From assembly GCA_038120765.1 (NCBI GenBank), contig JAYOMI010000001.1, positions 70,647-134,646 of the forward strand: a stretch of DNA of 64,000 bases, written 5' to 3'. Below the pieces are notes generated by a model, which was not told the origin of the DNA, searched no databases, and saw only the letters and a list, made by a program, of their open reading frames with translations. Source of the stretch: CAXBCP01 sp038120765. GTDB lineage: Bacteria; Pseudomonadota; Alphaproteobacteria; MPNO01; UBA830. Below are positions 8,272 to 17,411 of the stretch, piece after piece. A program made the translations under genes and the position numbers. Each line of letters begins with the position of its first letter. Within the stretch, counting starts at the first letter, position 1.

Positions 8272-8739
8272 CTATCCCCGCCGTTTCTCGATCACCGACA
8301 GTATCGCATTCACAATCCCCACATAGCCGGTGCAGCGACACAGGTTGCCTGCAAGTTCCAGCCTGACGCGGTCTTCGTCGGCATCCGGCAGGCGTGTGAC
8401 GATGTCGCGGGCGGCAACCAGCATGCCCGGCGTGCAATACCCGCATTGCAGGGCGTGATTTTCATGAAACGCCTGACGCAGCATAGTCATCGGATCGTCG
8501 TCGTCGAAACCTTCGATCGTCGTGATCTCGGTGCCGTCGGCGACAACGGCGAAGGTGATACAGGAACGGACGGGTTCGCCATCCATCAGGACGGTACACG
8601 CGCCGCATACGCCATGCTCGCAGCCGAGATGCGTGCCCGTCAGGCGGCGGTGGTCGCGGACGAAATCGGCGAGCGACAGGCGCGGCTCCACATCCGCCGT
8701 TACTTCTTCACCGTTGATTTTCAGAGTCAGTTCGGTCAT
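8272..8739 (-). CDS. molybdenum hydroxylase [2Fe-2S] small subunit (CoxS family)
   Basis: This 155-residue protein carries two [2Fe-2S] clusters. The N-terminal plant-type ferredoxin site is CEHGVCGACTV followed by a Cys in VRSC. The C-terminal helical site is CGYCTPGM with CRCTG. It is the electron-transfer subunit of the xanthine dehydrogenase / CO dehydrogenase family. It is the last gene of a three-gene operon and overlaps the FAD subunit by 4 nt. Confidence 0.9.
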   Translation of the reverse strand: MTELTLKINGEEVTADVEPRLSLADFVRDHRRLTGTHLGCEHGVCGACTVLMDGEPVRSCITFAVVADGTEITTIEGFDDDDPMTMLRQAFHENHALQCGYCTPGMLVAARDIVTRLPDADEDRVRLELAGNLCRCTGYVGIVNAILSVIEKRRG

Positions 8740-9551
8740 GCGAAGGCCCTCCCCACGGCCCGGCTCAAGGCAACGGCATGTATCTGCAGGTCATAGTCGT
8801 CAAAGCCCGGGTCTTGCGCGGCGATCATGTCGCGCGCGTCGGCGACGGATATTGCCGTCGCCCCCTCGGCCAGTTTCTCTTCCATCGAGGTCACCCGGAA
8901 CGGTGCCGCTTCGGTCGCCCCACATACAGCCCGCGGGGCCGATCCGATAATCACGGCGCCGATGGCATCCGCAAATTCACCCGGCTTGCGGTTGACCTTG
9001 TAGTAACCGCATTTCGCACCTGCACCCAGGGCCGGCAGTTCAAAACCCGTAAGGATTTCCTCGAAGCCGAGGCCGGTGGCGAACGGACCGATCTGAAAGC
9101 CGTCCAGCGGCGTCCGGCGTTCGCCGTCCTGTCCGGCGATGACAACGTCGCCGCCTAGCGCCAGCAATGCGGACGGCCAGTCCGCAGACGGGTCCGCATG
9201 GGCGACCGAGCCGCCGATGGTCCCGCGGTTCCGCACCGAGCGATAGGAAATCCCGGATGCGACAAACTGCATATAGGCCCCTGTGAGACCCGGGACCTCG
9301 CCATCCTCGATCCGCGCGTGGGTCACACGCGCGCCGATGCGGACGACATCGCCGGAGACCTCGATCGTGTCCAGGCCGCTGACCCGGCTGATATCGATCA
9401 GCAGGTCCGGCTGCGCAAGACGCAGGTTCATCATCGGCCCGAGCGACTGCCCGCCGCCCATAATCCGGGCTTCTCCATCGGCGCTGCCCAGCGCCGCCAG
9501 CGCCTCGTCCAGCGACGATGTCCGCTGATGATCGAATTTTGCGGATTTCAT
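8736..9551 (-). CDS. molybdenum hydroxylase FAD-binding medium subunit (CoxM family)
   Basis: This 271-residue FAD subunit passes electrons from the iron-sulfur subunit to the acceptor. It has the family's ARIMGGGQSLGPMMNLRLAQPDLLIDI motif and a second FAD loop, RNRGTIGGSVAHADPSADWP. It overlaps its upstream neighbour and its downstream neighbour by 4 nt each, which implies tight translational coupling and fixed stoichiometry. Confidence 0.9.
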   Translation of the reverse strand: MKSAKFDHQRTSSLDEALAALGSADGEARIMGGGQSLGPMMNLRLAQPDLLIDISRVSGLDTIEVSGDVVRIGARVTHARIEDGEVPGLTGAYMQFVASGISYRSVRNRGTIGGSVAHADPSADWPSALLALGGDVVIAGQDGERRTPLDGFQIGPFATGLGFEEILTGFELPALGAGAKCGYYKVNRKPGEFADAIGAVIIGSAPRAVCGATEAAPFRVTSMEEKLAEGATAISVADARDMIAAQDPGFDDYDLQIHAVALSRAVGRAFA

Positions 9552-11917
9552 GCCGCGTCTCCTTGTCGGTTCCTGTTTGCCGCCGCGATGGCCTCGAGAA
9601 TACGGCGCGGCGTGAACGGCGTTTCTGTTACTTCGGCGCCAATTTCCTTCAGCGCATCGTTAATGGCATTGCCGATGGCTGCAGGCGTGGGAATCGTGCC
9701 ACCCTCGCCCATTCCCTTGATCCCGTATTCGGTGAACGGAGACGGGCTTTCCATGTGGTCGATGCGGTAATGCGGTGCATCGGTTGCGCCCGGCATCATG
9801 TAATCGGCAAAGGTGGATGCGCCGGGGCTGCCGAATGAATCGTAGGTGCTTTCTTCCAGCAGCGCGGTACCGATCCCCTGGGTCGCCCCGCCATAGGTCT
9901 GCCCCTCGACGATCATCGGGTTCACGATGGTGCCGCAGTCTTCCACGATCGCATAGTCGAGTATTTTCACCTTCCCGGTGTCGATATCGACGGCGACCTT
10001 GCAGGCATGGCTGGCATAGGTGAACGCACCGGAATCGGGTTCCGGGCGATACCCCATCGTCACCTCTACCCCGCCCTGATCGACATCGTCGGGCAGTTCG
10101 TCGGGGTTGAGATACCAGACGCGGCCGATCTCGGCGAAGGACACTTCGCCCTTGCCGCTGACGATCTTGCCGCCACGCACTGAGACCTCGGCCCGTTCGC
10201 ACTGCAGGAGATGCGCCGCAATGATTTCCATGCGTTCGGCGAGAACGCGGCAGGCCCGCGCCGTGGCGCCGCCGGCCATGACCATGCTGCGCGACGCATA
10301 TGTTCCGGTCGAATAGGGCGTAAGCCCCGTATCGCCATGCGTGACCATCACCTTTTCCGGATCGATGCCGAGGACCTCATAGGCCATCTGCGCCATGGAC
10401 GTTTCCATGCCCTGGCCATGGCTCTGGACGCCGATCCGCAGTTCGAGCCCGCCATCCGGCGTCAACCGCACCGTCGCCTGTTCGTAGCCCGGCACCATGG
10501 CGACGCCCCAGCTCGAGAAGACAGATGTGCCATGCGCCGTCTGTTCGACGTAGGAGCCCATGCCGACCCCGATCAGACGGCTGTCATCCTTTGCGGCGGC
10601 CTGTTCGGCCCTAATCTTGTCGAGCCCGATCATATCGACGACCATTACGACGCTTTTCGGATAATTGCCGCTGTCGAAATGCTTCTTGGCGATCGACATG
10701 AAGGGAAGCTGTTCCTGCTTCACCATGTTCATGGCGCGGATCAGATGGGATTCCATGCCGATTTCGCGGGCGAGCGCGTCGATGGTCATTTCCATCGCAT
10801 AGCAAACGCCCGGCCGGGCAACGCCGCGATAGGGCATCAGCGGCGGCTTGTTCGTCGTCATGGTCTGGGTGCGGCACCGGTATACTTCCAGATCGTACGG
10901 CCCCGGCAGGTTGCCATGGGCCATCGCCCCTTCAAGTCCGTTGGTGAAGGGATAGACCGAATATGCGCCGGCATCGATGGTCACGTCGCAGTCGAGACCG
11001 AGAATGCGGCCTTCGGGCGTCGCGTGGATCGTCACGAAATAATGATGCTCGCGGCAGTTCGCCCCGGTCACCAGATGTTCTCGGCGGTCCTCGATCCAGC
11101 GAACGGGGGCTTCGAGATGACGTGTCAGCCAGCCCGCGATGACCTCTTCGGGCTGAAGCAGGGCCTTGCAGCCGAACCCGCCGCCGACATCCGGCGCGAT
11201 AACCCGCACCTGGCGCTGATCCAGGCCGAGAAACTCCGCCAGGCCGGTACGGATAAGATGCGGCACCTGCGTCGAGGTCCACATCATCAGCTGATCGGTC
11301 CGGTCGTCCCATTCGGCGAAAACCGCCCGACCTTCCATCGGGTTCATCGCATGGCGCGCCATCCGGTATTCCCGTTTGACAATCACCGTCGCCCGGTCGG
11401 CGATCTTGCTGAAGTCGTCGTCGGCGAAGGTCTCCATGACCAGGTTGTCGTCCCAGTCCTCATGGATGCGCGGCGCGTCGGGGGCCTTGGCCTCGAGCAT
11501 ATCGACGACCGCGGGCAATTCCTCGTACTCAACCACGGTCGCCTGCGCCAGATCCTCAGCTTCGGCCCGTGTATCGGCAACACAGACGGCTACCGGCTCG
11601 CCCACGAACCGGACCTTGCCGATTGCCAGCGCCGGGTAATCGGCCCCCTTGTAGCCGGGCAGTTTCGACGGGGCGCGCATCGGCTTCATGCCGGGCATAT
11701 CAGCCGCCGTGAACACAGACCCTTCGAAGCCGGCAGGCTTGGTGACCGAAACGATCCGACCATGCGCGACGTCGCTGCGGACAAAGGCCATTTCTTTCTG
11801 GCCCGGACGCCGGAAATCTCCGGTGAATTTTGCCTTGCCGGCAAGGTGGCGCCAATCCTCCTTGCGGAGTACGCGTGCGCCGATTCCTTTTCCGTCTGTC
11901 GTTCCGCCATCCGCCAT
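9548..11917 (-). CDS. molybdopterin-binding large subunit, xanthine dehydrogenase / CoxL family (form II-like)
   Basis: This 789-residue catalytic subunit has the N-terminal a/b hammerhead (RKEDWRHLAGKAKFTGD), the GGGFGCK molybdopterin loop and GEGGTIPTPAAIGNAI at the C-terminus. True form I CO dehydrogenase carries an AYxCSFR active-site loop. Here the same place reads PYRGVARPG, closer to form II AYRGAGR but altered. It is therefore more likely an aldehyde, purine or N-heterocycle hydroxylase than a CO dehydrogenase. It is first in the L-M-S operon. No coxDEF maturation genes are next to it. Confidence 0.88.
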   Translation of the reverse strand: MADGGTTDGKGIGARVLRKEDWRHLAGKAKFTGDFRRPGQKEMAFVRSDVAHGRIVSVTKPAGFEGSVFTAADMPGMKPMRAPSKLPGYKGADYPALAIGKVRFVGEPVAVCVADTRAEAEDLAQATVVEYEELPAVVDMLEAKAPDAPRIHEDWDDNLVMETFADDDFSKIADRATVIVKREYRMARHAMNPMEGRAVFAEWDDRTDQLMMWTSTQVPHLIRTGLAEFLGLDQRQVRVIAPDVGGGFGCKALLQPEEVIAGWLTRHLEAPVRWIEDRREHLVTGANCREHHYFVTIHATPEGRILGLDCDVTIDAGAYSVYPFTNGLEGAMAHGNLPGPYDLEVYRCRTQTMTTNKPPLMPYRGVARPGVCYAMEMTIDALAREIGMESHLIRAMNMVKQEQLPFMSIAKKHFDSGNYPKSVVMVVDMIGLDKIRAEQAAAKDDSRLIGVGMGSYVEQTAHGTSVFSSWGVAMVPGYEQATVRLTPDGGLELRIGVQSHGQGMETSMAQMAYEVLGIDPEKVMVTHGDTGLTPYSTGTYASRSMVMAGGATARACRVLAERMEIIAAHLLQCERAEVSVRGGKIVSGKGEVSFAEIGRVWYLNPDELPDDVDQGGVEVTMGYRPEPDSGAFTYASHACKVAVDIDTGKVKILDYAIVEDCGTIVNPMIVEGQTYGGATQGIGTALLEESTYDSFGSPGASTFADYMMPGATDAPHYRIDHMESPSPFTEYGIKGMGEGGTIPTPAAIGNAINDALKEIGAEVTETPFTPRRILEAIAAANRNRQGDAA

Positions 11918-11921
11918 GATT

Positions 11922-12494
11922 TCAGACCCTCTGTGGTCGCGTTAGCGGCATCAACACCCTGAACGGGATCAACATAGACAGGGCGAGCGCCAGCTTTACG
12001 ACATAGTCGCCGAGGCCGAGCGTCACCCACAATGGCACCGACACTTCCATGCCCAGAGCGCCCATTACGACCATCGGCATTCCCGTTCCGATAAAGCCGA
12101 TTGAGAAAAACAGCGCCGTGTCCACCGCGGATGCGACGGAAGAAGACACAAGCGGCGCGGTCCACCAGGAACCCCGGTGCTGAAGGCGCTCGAACAGCCT
12201 CACGTCGAGCAGCTGCGCTACAAGGAATGCCGTGCCGGAAGCCAGCGCGATCTGTGGCGTAGCAAGCGCGATAGACAGCAAAACCGCGAAAGCAAAACCG
12301 ACATACACCACCTGGCGGGCCCGGGCAGCGCCGAAAGTCCTGTTGGTCAGATCGGTAACCAGAAAGGCCACCGGATAGGTAAACGCGCCCCACGTCAGCA
12401 AGTCATTGACCGGAAACTGTACAAGGTAGTTAGACGCCGCGACGATAACGGTCATCGCCGCCACACCGAACATCATGCCTCTGGGAAAAGTCAT
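11922..12494 (-). CDS. queuosine precursor transporter (YhhQ / VUT family)
   Basis: This 190-residue membrane protein has about six hydrophobic segments. Family marks are the NDLLTWGAFTYPVAFLVTDLTNRTFG segment and the later FLVAQLLDVRLFERLQ and SSVASAVDTALFFSIGF segments. YhhQ proteins import queuine or preQ1 precursors. The context supports this: queG, tgt and queA lie 3-6 kb away on the same strand. It starts 2 nt after the arsC-like gene ends and finishes 4 nt before coxL, so all may be on one transcript. Confidence 0.85.
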   Translation of the reverse strand: MTFPRGMMFGVAAMTVIVAASNYLVQFPVNDLLTWGAFTYPVAFLVTDLTNRTFGAARARQVVYVGFAFAVLLSIALATPQIALASGTAFLVAQLLDVRLFERLQHRGSWWTAPLVSSSVASAVDTALFFSIGFIGTGMPMVVMGALGMEVSVPLWVTLGLGDYVVKLALALSMLIPFRVLMPLTRPQRV

Positions 12495-12496
12495 GG

Positions 12497-12844
12497 CTAT
12501 AGAATCTCCAGTACGTTCTCGGGTGGGCGGCCGATCGCATATCTGCCGTCTTTCACGACGACAGGCCGTTCCATCAGAATGGGGTTTTCCAGTATGGCAT
12601 CGACAAGGGCATCGCGGCTCATGGACTCGTCGCTCAGATTGAGCTCGGCGTAGGGTTTTTCCTTCTTGCGCATCAGATCGCGCGGCGCCATCGCAAGACC
12701 ATCCAGAATCCTCAACAATGCCTCCTTCTTCGGCGGGGCGTTGAGATACTCGACAATCTCGGGCTGGATGCCCTTCTCGTTGAGCAGCGCCAGCGTGGCC
12801 CGGGACTTGGAACAGCGCGGATTATGATAGATGGTAACGCTCAC
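12497..12844 (-). CDS. arsC: arsenate reductase, glutaredoxin-dependent ArsC family
   Basis: This 115-residue protein starts at GTG 12844; AGGAGAA lies about 7 nt upstream, while a longer frame from 12910 lacks support. The redox cysteine is in YHNPRCSKSR near residue 11. The C-terminal ILENPILMERPVVV and the arginine-rich turn fit ArsC/YfgD. Standing alone with no arsR or arsB nearby, it might be a YfgD-like housekeeping reductase rather than part of an arsenic operon. Confidence 0.85.
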   Translation of the reverse strand: MSVTIYHNPRCSKSRATLALLNEKGIQPEIVEYLNAPPKKEALLRILDGLAMAPRDLMRKKEKPYAELNLSDESMSRDALVDAILENPILMERPVVVKDGRYAIGRPPENVLEIL

Positions 12845-12924
12845 GCCGGGTTCTCCTGCGGTTATTCTGACTTTCTGAATGCCGGTTCGCCCGACATTGG
12901 TCAAGACCAAAGAAAGGATAGCAG

Positions 12925-13413
12925 ATGCGCTTTGATTTTATGGACCTGCTCGATCGTTTCACGCAGGCGGTAGAAGCGGGCGACGGTCAGGCCCTGGCGA
13001 GTCTGTTCGCCCCGGACGGCGTCTATGACGATACATTCTACGGGGCGTTTGCCGGGCGCGATGCCATCGCAGAGATGCTGGAAAAACGCTTCTGGGGCGA
13101 TGCGAACGCATTCCTATGGGACATGTACGAGCCGGTCTTCGATACAGCGCGCAATCTGGGCTATGCACGCTGGGTATTCAGCTATTCGTCGACGATGGAA
13201 GACAGCCGGGGACGGCGCGTCGCCTTTGACGGGATGAGCCGGTTTTCGACGGAAAACGGGCTCATTGTGAGCTACCGCGAAGTCTTTTCAGCCGGATTGG
13301 CGCTGGTGCAGCTCGATATGGCGCCCGAGCGGATCGATACGATCCTGCGCCGGTTGGTCGACAAACACAAAAAAGACCCCGAATGGGGTCGCCACCTGGA
13401 AGCCAGCGATTGA
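12925..13413 (+). CDS. nuclear transport factor 2-like (SnoaL-type) protein
   Basis: This 162-residue protein has the cone-like alpha+beta pattern: MDLLDRFTQAVEAGDGQALASLFAPDGVYDDTFYGAFAGRDAIAEML, then strands with RWVFSYSS and SRFSTENGLIVSYREVF. Members include ketosteroid isomerase-like enzymes and polyketide cyclases. The ATG at 12925 follows AAAGAAAGGA. It is divergent from arsC. No substrate can be inferred. Confidence 0.75.
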   Translation: MRFDFMDLLDRFTQAVEAGDGQALASLFAPDGVYDDTFYGAFAGRDAIAEMLEKRFWGDANAFLWDMYEPVFDTARNLGYARWVFSYSSTMEDSRGRRVAFDGMSRFSTENGLIVSYREVFSAGLALVQLDMAPERIDTILRRLVDKHKKDPEWGRHLEASD

Positions 13414-13446
13414 ATGCGCGGGACCGGAGCAGAAAATCAGCTGTCG

Positions 13447-13623
13447 TCAGGCAACAATGCTCCGATCAGACGTTCCCTGCAATTTACGTATCTGGGTGTT
13501 GGCAATCGCCAGAGCGACGCTGACGCTGTCGTCTTTGGCCGGCATGGACCGCAAATGCTCGCGATACTTCAGCCAATCGTCCAGGGATGCCGATGTCGGA
13601 TCCGGTTCTCCCGATATAACCAT
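13447..13623 (-). CDS. small hypothetical protein
   Basis: ATG 13623 gives 58 residues; GGGAGG lies about 12 nt upstream. The sequence MVISGEPDPTSASLDDWLKYREHL and the following SVALAIANTQIRKLQ suggests an acidic start and two amphipathic helices, and has normal codon composition. No family is recognised. It is isolated between convergent and same-strand genes. Confidence 0.4.
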   Translation of the reverse strand: MVISGEPDPTSASLDDWLKYREHLRSMPAKDDSVSVALAIANTQIRKLQGTSDRSIVA

Positions 13624-13828
13624 GGCCTGATAGCGCCTCCCGGTTCCGTTCAAGCGGATCGGTATTTTTCGACCCGCTAATCTGTGTGTCCAGGCTGCTC
13701 ACAAGCGAAATCTCCGGTTGCAAGACGGGTATGCAATTCCCATGCCATAAACGACAATCTATTGGTTTCAGGGCCTTAACCCTCAGGGCAATCGGACACT
13801 TTCACAAAATCGTAAAAAAATCCGACGG

Positions 13829-14845
13829 TCAGGCGATATCCTCGATATGGCGAACCGCCTCCCGCAGCACCTCGCTGCCGGCACCGCGACGGGGACCGTT
13901 TTCGCTGATATGCCGCCGCCATGCCCGCGCGCCACGCTGCCCCTGAAACAGCCCCAGCGTATGACGCGCCATGGCATATAAAGGCACATCCTGTGTCAGC
14001 TCGCGGTCTACATACCGAAGGTAGGCATCCAGGGCCGCCTGGCGGCTGGCGGCAGGCGCGCCGCCAAGCACCGTCTCCTCGATCCGGGCAAGCAGCCAGG
14101 GGTTTTCGTAAGCCGCCCGGCCGATCATTACGCCGTCTACATGATCCAGATGTTCCGCGACCTCATCCACCCGGGTTACTCCGCCGTTTATGACCACCGT
14201 GAGGTCCGGGTATTCCTGCTTCAGCCGATAGACGGTTTCATAGGAGAGCGGCGGAATTTCCCGGTTTTCCTTGGGGCTAAGCCCCTGCAGCCAGGCCTTG
14301 CGCGCATGGATGATGAATACGCTGCAGCCCGTTGCGGCAACGGTTTCCACAAATCCGCGGAAGTCTTCCCATGAATCCCGGTCGTCGACACCGATCCGGG
14401 TCTTGACCGTCACCGGAATATCCACCGCGGCCGACATCCGCCCGATACAGGATGCGACCAGATCAGGGTGGTTCATCAGGCAGGCGCCGAACCGGGCGTT
14501 CTGCACCCGGTCGCTCGGACAGCCGACGTTCAGGTTGACCTCGTCATATCCCCGCAGGGCGGCGATTTCGGTACATTTCGCGAGATCGTCCGGATCTGCC
14601 CCGCCGAGCTGCAACGCGACGGGATGTTCCGCCGGATCGAATTTCAGAAACCGCTCGGTATCGCCGTGCAGAATGGCCCCGGTGGTCACCATCTCGGTGT
14701 AGAGCAGGGCCGACGGCGAAATCTGGCGCAGGAAATAACGGTCGTGACGGTCCGTTCTGTCCATCATCGGCGCGATGGAAAAGCGCCGGTCGAGGGGCGC
14801 ACCGCGAAGATCGAGTACCGGCTGATTTTCGGCCAGGGTTGTCAT
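13829..14845 (-). CDS. dusA: tRNA-dihydrouridine(20/20a) synthase
   Basis: This 338-residue flavoenzyme reduces uridine 20/20a in tRNA D-loops. The start RRFSIAPMMDRTDRHDRYFLR is the DusA form of the Dus N-terminus. The catalytic cysteine is in NLNVGCPSDRVQNARFGACLM. Later motifs include TVKTRIGVDD, FIIHARKAWLQGLSPKENR and VVINGGV. The QGLSPKENR stretch is characteristic of DusA rather than DusB. It is on the same strand as the queuosine genes. Confidence 0.95.
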   Translation of the reverse strand: MTTLAENQPVLDLRGAPLDRRFSIAPMMDRTDRHDRYFLRQISPSALLYTEMVTTGAILHGDTERFLKFDPAEHPVALQLGGADPDDLAKCTEIAALRGYDEVNLNVGCPSDRVQNARFGACLMNHPDLVASCIGRMSAAVDIPVTVKTRIGVDDRDSWEDFRGFVETVAATGCSVFIIHARKAWLQGLSPKENREIPPLSYETVYRLKQEYPDLTVVINGGVTRVDEVAEHLDHVDGVMIGRAAYENPWLLARIEETVLGGAPAASRQAALDAYLRYVDRELTQDVPLYAMARHTLGLFQGQRGARAWRRHISENGPRRGAGSEVLREAVRHIEDIA

Positions 14846-14955
14846 TCTGTCGTCCCAAGGCTTTGATTGGGCGGTTCAAACATCACAGTCGCCCGCAAAC
14901 AAACAATTATCGCGCCAAACAGGCATATCCGTCGGAAAGCCCGGGGATTCGACGC

Positions 14956-15060
14956 CTAAGAGAAAATCGCCCCGGCATAGACGGCGAGGATCAGCAATCC
15001 AACGACGGCAAAGGCAATCTGCTTCACAATCGCCCGCCGTCTGCCCCGATCCTGCATCAT
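14956..15060 (-). CDS. 34-residue single-TM protein
   Basis: ATG at 15060 with AAAGG about 5 nt upstream, and TAG at 14956-14958. The product is basic at the N-terminus (MMQDRGRRRAIVK) and then hydrophobic (QIAFAVVGLLILAVYAGAIF), a pattern of an inner-membrane small protein with N-in topology. It lies between dusA and queG on the same strand. The strong ribosome-binding site and composition argue for translation; no family is known to me. Confidence 0.5.
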   Translation of the reverse strand: MMQDRGRRRAIVKQIAFAVVGLLILAVYAGAIFS

Positions 15061-15139
15061 ACTACCTTTAAACGTTACTAATCTGGCCACGAGATGCCGC
15101 TCAATACCTCAGTGAGCCCATAAATCCAAGGCCGCAATA

Positions 15140-16282
15140 TTATCCGGCGGCCCATTCTTCCCTGACATCGGGATCGGCTTCGGCGCCGGCGTGTTCCGTT
15201 CTGAGGTCTGCAAACGCCGTCGCCGGCAGAAGACGTGCCAGCGCCCAGACGGCCATCGCCCGCACCAGCGGCGACGGGTCTGCGAGCAACGCCCCCGCTG
15301 AATCTGCGAGAGCGCCATCGCCGCTATTGCTAATGGCGATCAGCACATTGCGCACGAAACGGTCCCGGCCGAGACGCTTGACGGGCGAGCCCGAGAACAC
15401 CTGCCGGAAACCTGCATCGTCCAGTGCCGCGAAATCCCGCAACCGGGGCCGCCTCAGATGAATATGAGGGCGTAGCGCGTCATGCGGGGTCGTTTTCGCA
15501 AACTTGTTCCAGGGACACACCGCGAGACAATCGTCGCAGCCATAGATCCGGTTGCCCATCGGGATCCGGAATTCCCGCGGGATGTGCCCATCGTGTTCGA
15601 TGGTCAGATAGGAAATGCACCGCCGCGCATCCAGCTTGTAGGGTTCGGGGAAAGCCGCCGTCGGACAGGCATCGATGCAGCGGTGACAGCCGCCGCAATG
15701 ATCCCGCCCCGGCAGATCCGGTTCGAGATCGAGCGTGGTAAAAACTTCGCCGAGAAACAGCCAGGAGCCAAAATCGCGCGAAACCAGATTGGTATGCTTG
15801 CCCTGCCAGCCGAGCCCCCCCTGCTGTGCAATCGGCTTTTCCATGACGGGCGCCGTGTCGACAAACAGCTTCACCTCGCACGACCAGTCGGCGGCAATCC
15901 GGCTGGCGAGCTGGCGGAGTTGTTTCTTCAACACATCATGATAGTCGCGGCCCCGCGCATAGGCCGATACCACGGCCCGGTCGGGATATTCCCGCAACAT
16001 AAGCGGGTCCTCGTCGGGGCCATAATTCATCCCGACGGCGATGATGCTTTTTACCTCCGGCCACAAACCGCGGGGAGATTCGCGGCGCACCTGCGTCGTC
16101 TCCATCCAGCCCATGTCGCCGTGGTAGCCGCTGGCAATGAATTCGCCCAGACGCCCCGCGGCGTCGCCGACATCCGGGCCCGCGAACCCCACGGCATCGA
16201 ACCCGAGTGCAAGAGCCTGGTCCCGGATGTGCCCCCGGGCATTCTCCGACGTGCCTGCAGAGGATTGACCGGGATGCCTCAT
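15140..16282 (-). CDS. queG: epoxyqueuosine reductase
   Basis: This 380-residue cobalamin and iron-sulfur enzyme performs the last step of queuosine synthesis, reducing epoxyqueuosine in tRNA. The two [4Fe-4S] motifs are CGGCHRCIDACPTAAF and CDDCLAVCPWNKFA. The RGRDYHDVLKKQLRQLA and QGGLGWQGKHTNLVS stretches are typical. A HEAT-like C-terminal tail follows. It begins one nucleotide after the tgt stop, so it is in the tgt-queA operon. Confidence 0.95.
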   Translation of the reverse strand: MRHPGQSSAGTSENARGHIRDQALALGFDAVGFAGPDVGDAAGRLGEFIASGYHGDMGWMETTQVRRESPRGLWPEVKSIIAVGMNYGPDEDPLMLREYPDRAVVSAYARGRDYHDVLKKQLRQLASRIAADWSCEVKLFVDTAPVMEKPIAQQGGLGWQGKHTNLVSRDFGSWLFLGEVFTTLDLEPDLPGRDHCGGCHRCIDACPTAAFPEPYKLDARRCISYLTIEHDGHIPREFRIPMGNRIYGCDDCLAVCPWNKFAKTTPHDALRPHIHLRRPRLRDFAALDDAGFRQVFSGSPVKRLGRDRFVRNVLIAISNSGDGALADSAGALLADPSPLVRAMAVWALARLLPATAFADLRTEHAGAEADPDVREEWAAG

Positions 16283-16283
16283 A

Positions 16284-17411
16284 TCACAGCGGCTCTATAT
16301 CGCCCTGGGCCTGCTGTGCCCGGAATTCGTCGGCGAACGCGTCGAGCCTGCCCTGTTCGATGGCGTGGCGGATATCGCGCATCAGTTCCTGATAATAATG
16401 CAGATTATGGGTCGTCAGCAGCATCGGTCCGAGCATCTCCTTCGCCTTGAAGAGATGGTGCAGATAGCCGCGGCTGACGCTGCCGACACAGGGATATTTG
16501 CTGTCCGGGTCCAGCGGGCGCGGGTCCTCCGCATGGCGGGCATTGCGAATATTCAGGGTGCCGCGCCGCGTGAAGGCTTGTCCCGTGCGCCCGGACCGGG
16601 TCGGCAGACCACAATCGAACATATCGATACCGCGCTGCACCGCGCCGACGATATCGTCCGGCATTCCGACCCCCATCAGGTAGCGTGGATGACCGGACGG
16701 CAGGGCGGGCGTCGTCACATCGAGGACCGAGAACATGGCCTCCTGCCCCTCTCCGACCGCGAGCCCGCCGACCGCATAGCCGTCGAAACCGATATCGACC
16801 AGTGCCGCGGCGGATTCAAGGCGCTGGTCGGGATAGATACTGCCCTGGACGATGCCGAACAGGCCATATCCATCGCGTTGCTCGAAGACGTCGCGGCAAC
16901 GCGCGGCCCAGCGCATCGACAGTTTCATCGAGTCCGCGGCGGCGGCTTCATCGACACCGTTCGCCGTGCATTCGTCCAGCACCATGGTGATGGTGGAATC
17001 CAGCAGATTCTGAATCTCAATCGACCGTTCCGGTGTCAGCAGGAACTTGGTCCCGTCAATATGCGACCGGAACTCCACGCCGGTATCGTCGAGTTTGCGC
17101 AGGTCGGTCAGGGACATCACCTGGAAACCGCCGGAATCGGTAAGGATGGGTTTCTCCCAATCCATGAATTTGTGCAGCCCGCCCAGTTTGTTGACGGTCT
17201 CCGGCCCCGGGCGCAGCATGAGGTGGTAGGTGTTGGCAAGCACGATCTCGGCGCCGGTGCGCGCCACGCTTTCCGACGTCATCCCCTTGACGGTCGCCGC
17301 TGTCCCGACCGGCATGAAAACGGGCGTCTCGATCGTGCCGTGGGCGGTCGACAGCCTGCCCCGCCGCGCCCGGCCGTCTTCTCCCAGCACTTCGAAACCA
17401 AAGGCCGTCAT
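16284..17411 (-). CDS. tgt: tRNA-guanine transglycosylase
   Basis: This 375-residue enzyme exchanges guanine 34 for preQ1 in GUN-anticodon tRNAs. It has TDSGGFQVMSL, with the catalytic aspartate; MVLDECT; FGIVQGSIYPDQRLESA; and the second aspartate in FDCGLPTRSGRTGQAFT. It overlaps queA by 4 nt (ATGA) and is followed directly by queG. The bacterial CxCxxC zinc site is less clear in the region I read, but the rest is standard. Confidence 0.95.
   Translation of the reverse strand: MTAFGFEVLGEDGRARRGRLSTAHGTIETPVFMPVGTAATVKGMTSESVARTGAEIVLANTYHLMLRPGPETVNKLGGLHKFMDWEKPILTDSGGFQVMSLTDLRKLDDTGVEFRSHIDGTKFLLTPERSIEIQNLLDSTITMVLDECTANGVDEAAAADSMKLSMRWAARCRDVFEQRDGYGLFGIVQGSIYPDQRLESAAALVDIGFDGYAVGGLAVGEGQEAMFSVLDVTTPALPSGHPRYLMGVGMPDDIVGAVQRGIDMFDCGLPTRSGRTGQAFTRRGTLNIRNARHAEDPRPLDPDSKYPCVGSVSRGYLHHLFKAKEMLGPMLLTTHNLHYYQELMRDIRHAIEQGRLDAFADEFRAQQAQGDIEPL

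Noticed and set aside
8272..11917. Genuine aerobic CO dehydrogenase
   Set aside because: The AYxCSFR active-site loop of form I is absent.
10211..11962. Long open frame of 583 codons antisense to the molybdenum subunit
   Set aside because: Composition is that of a reverse-frame shadow; the opposite strand has a clear enzyme.
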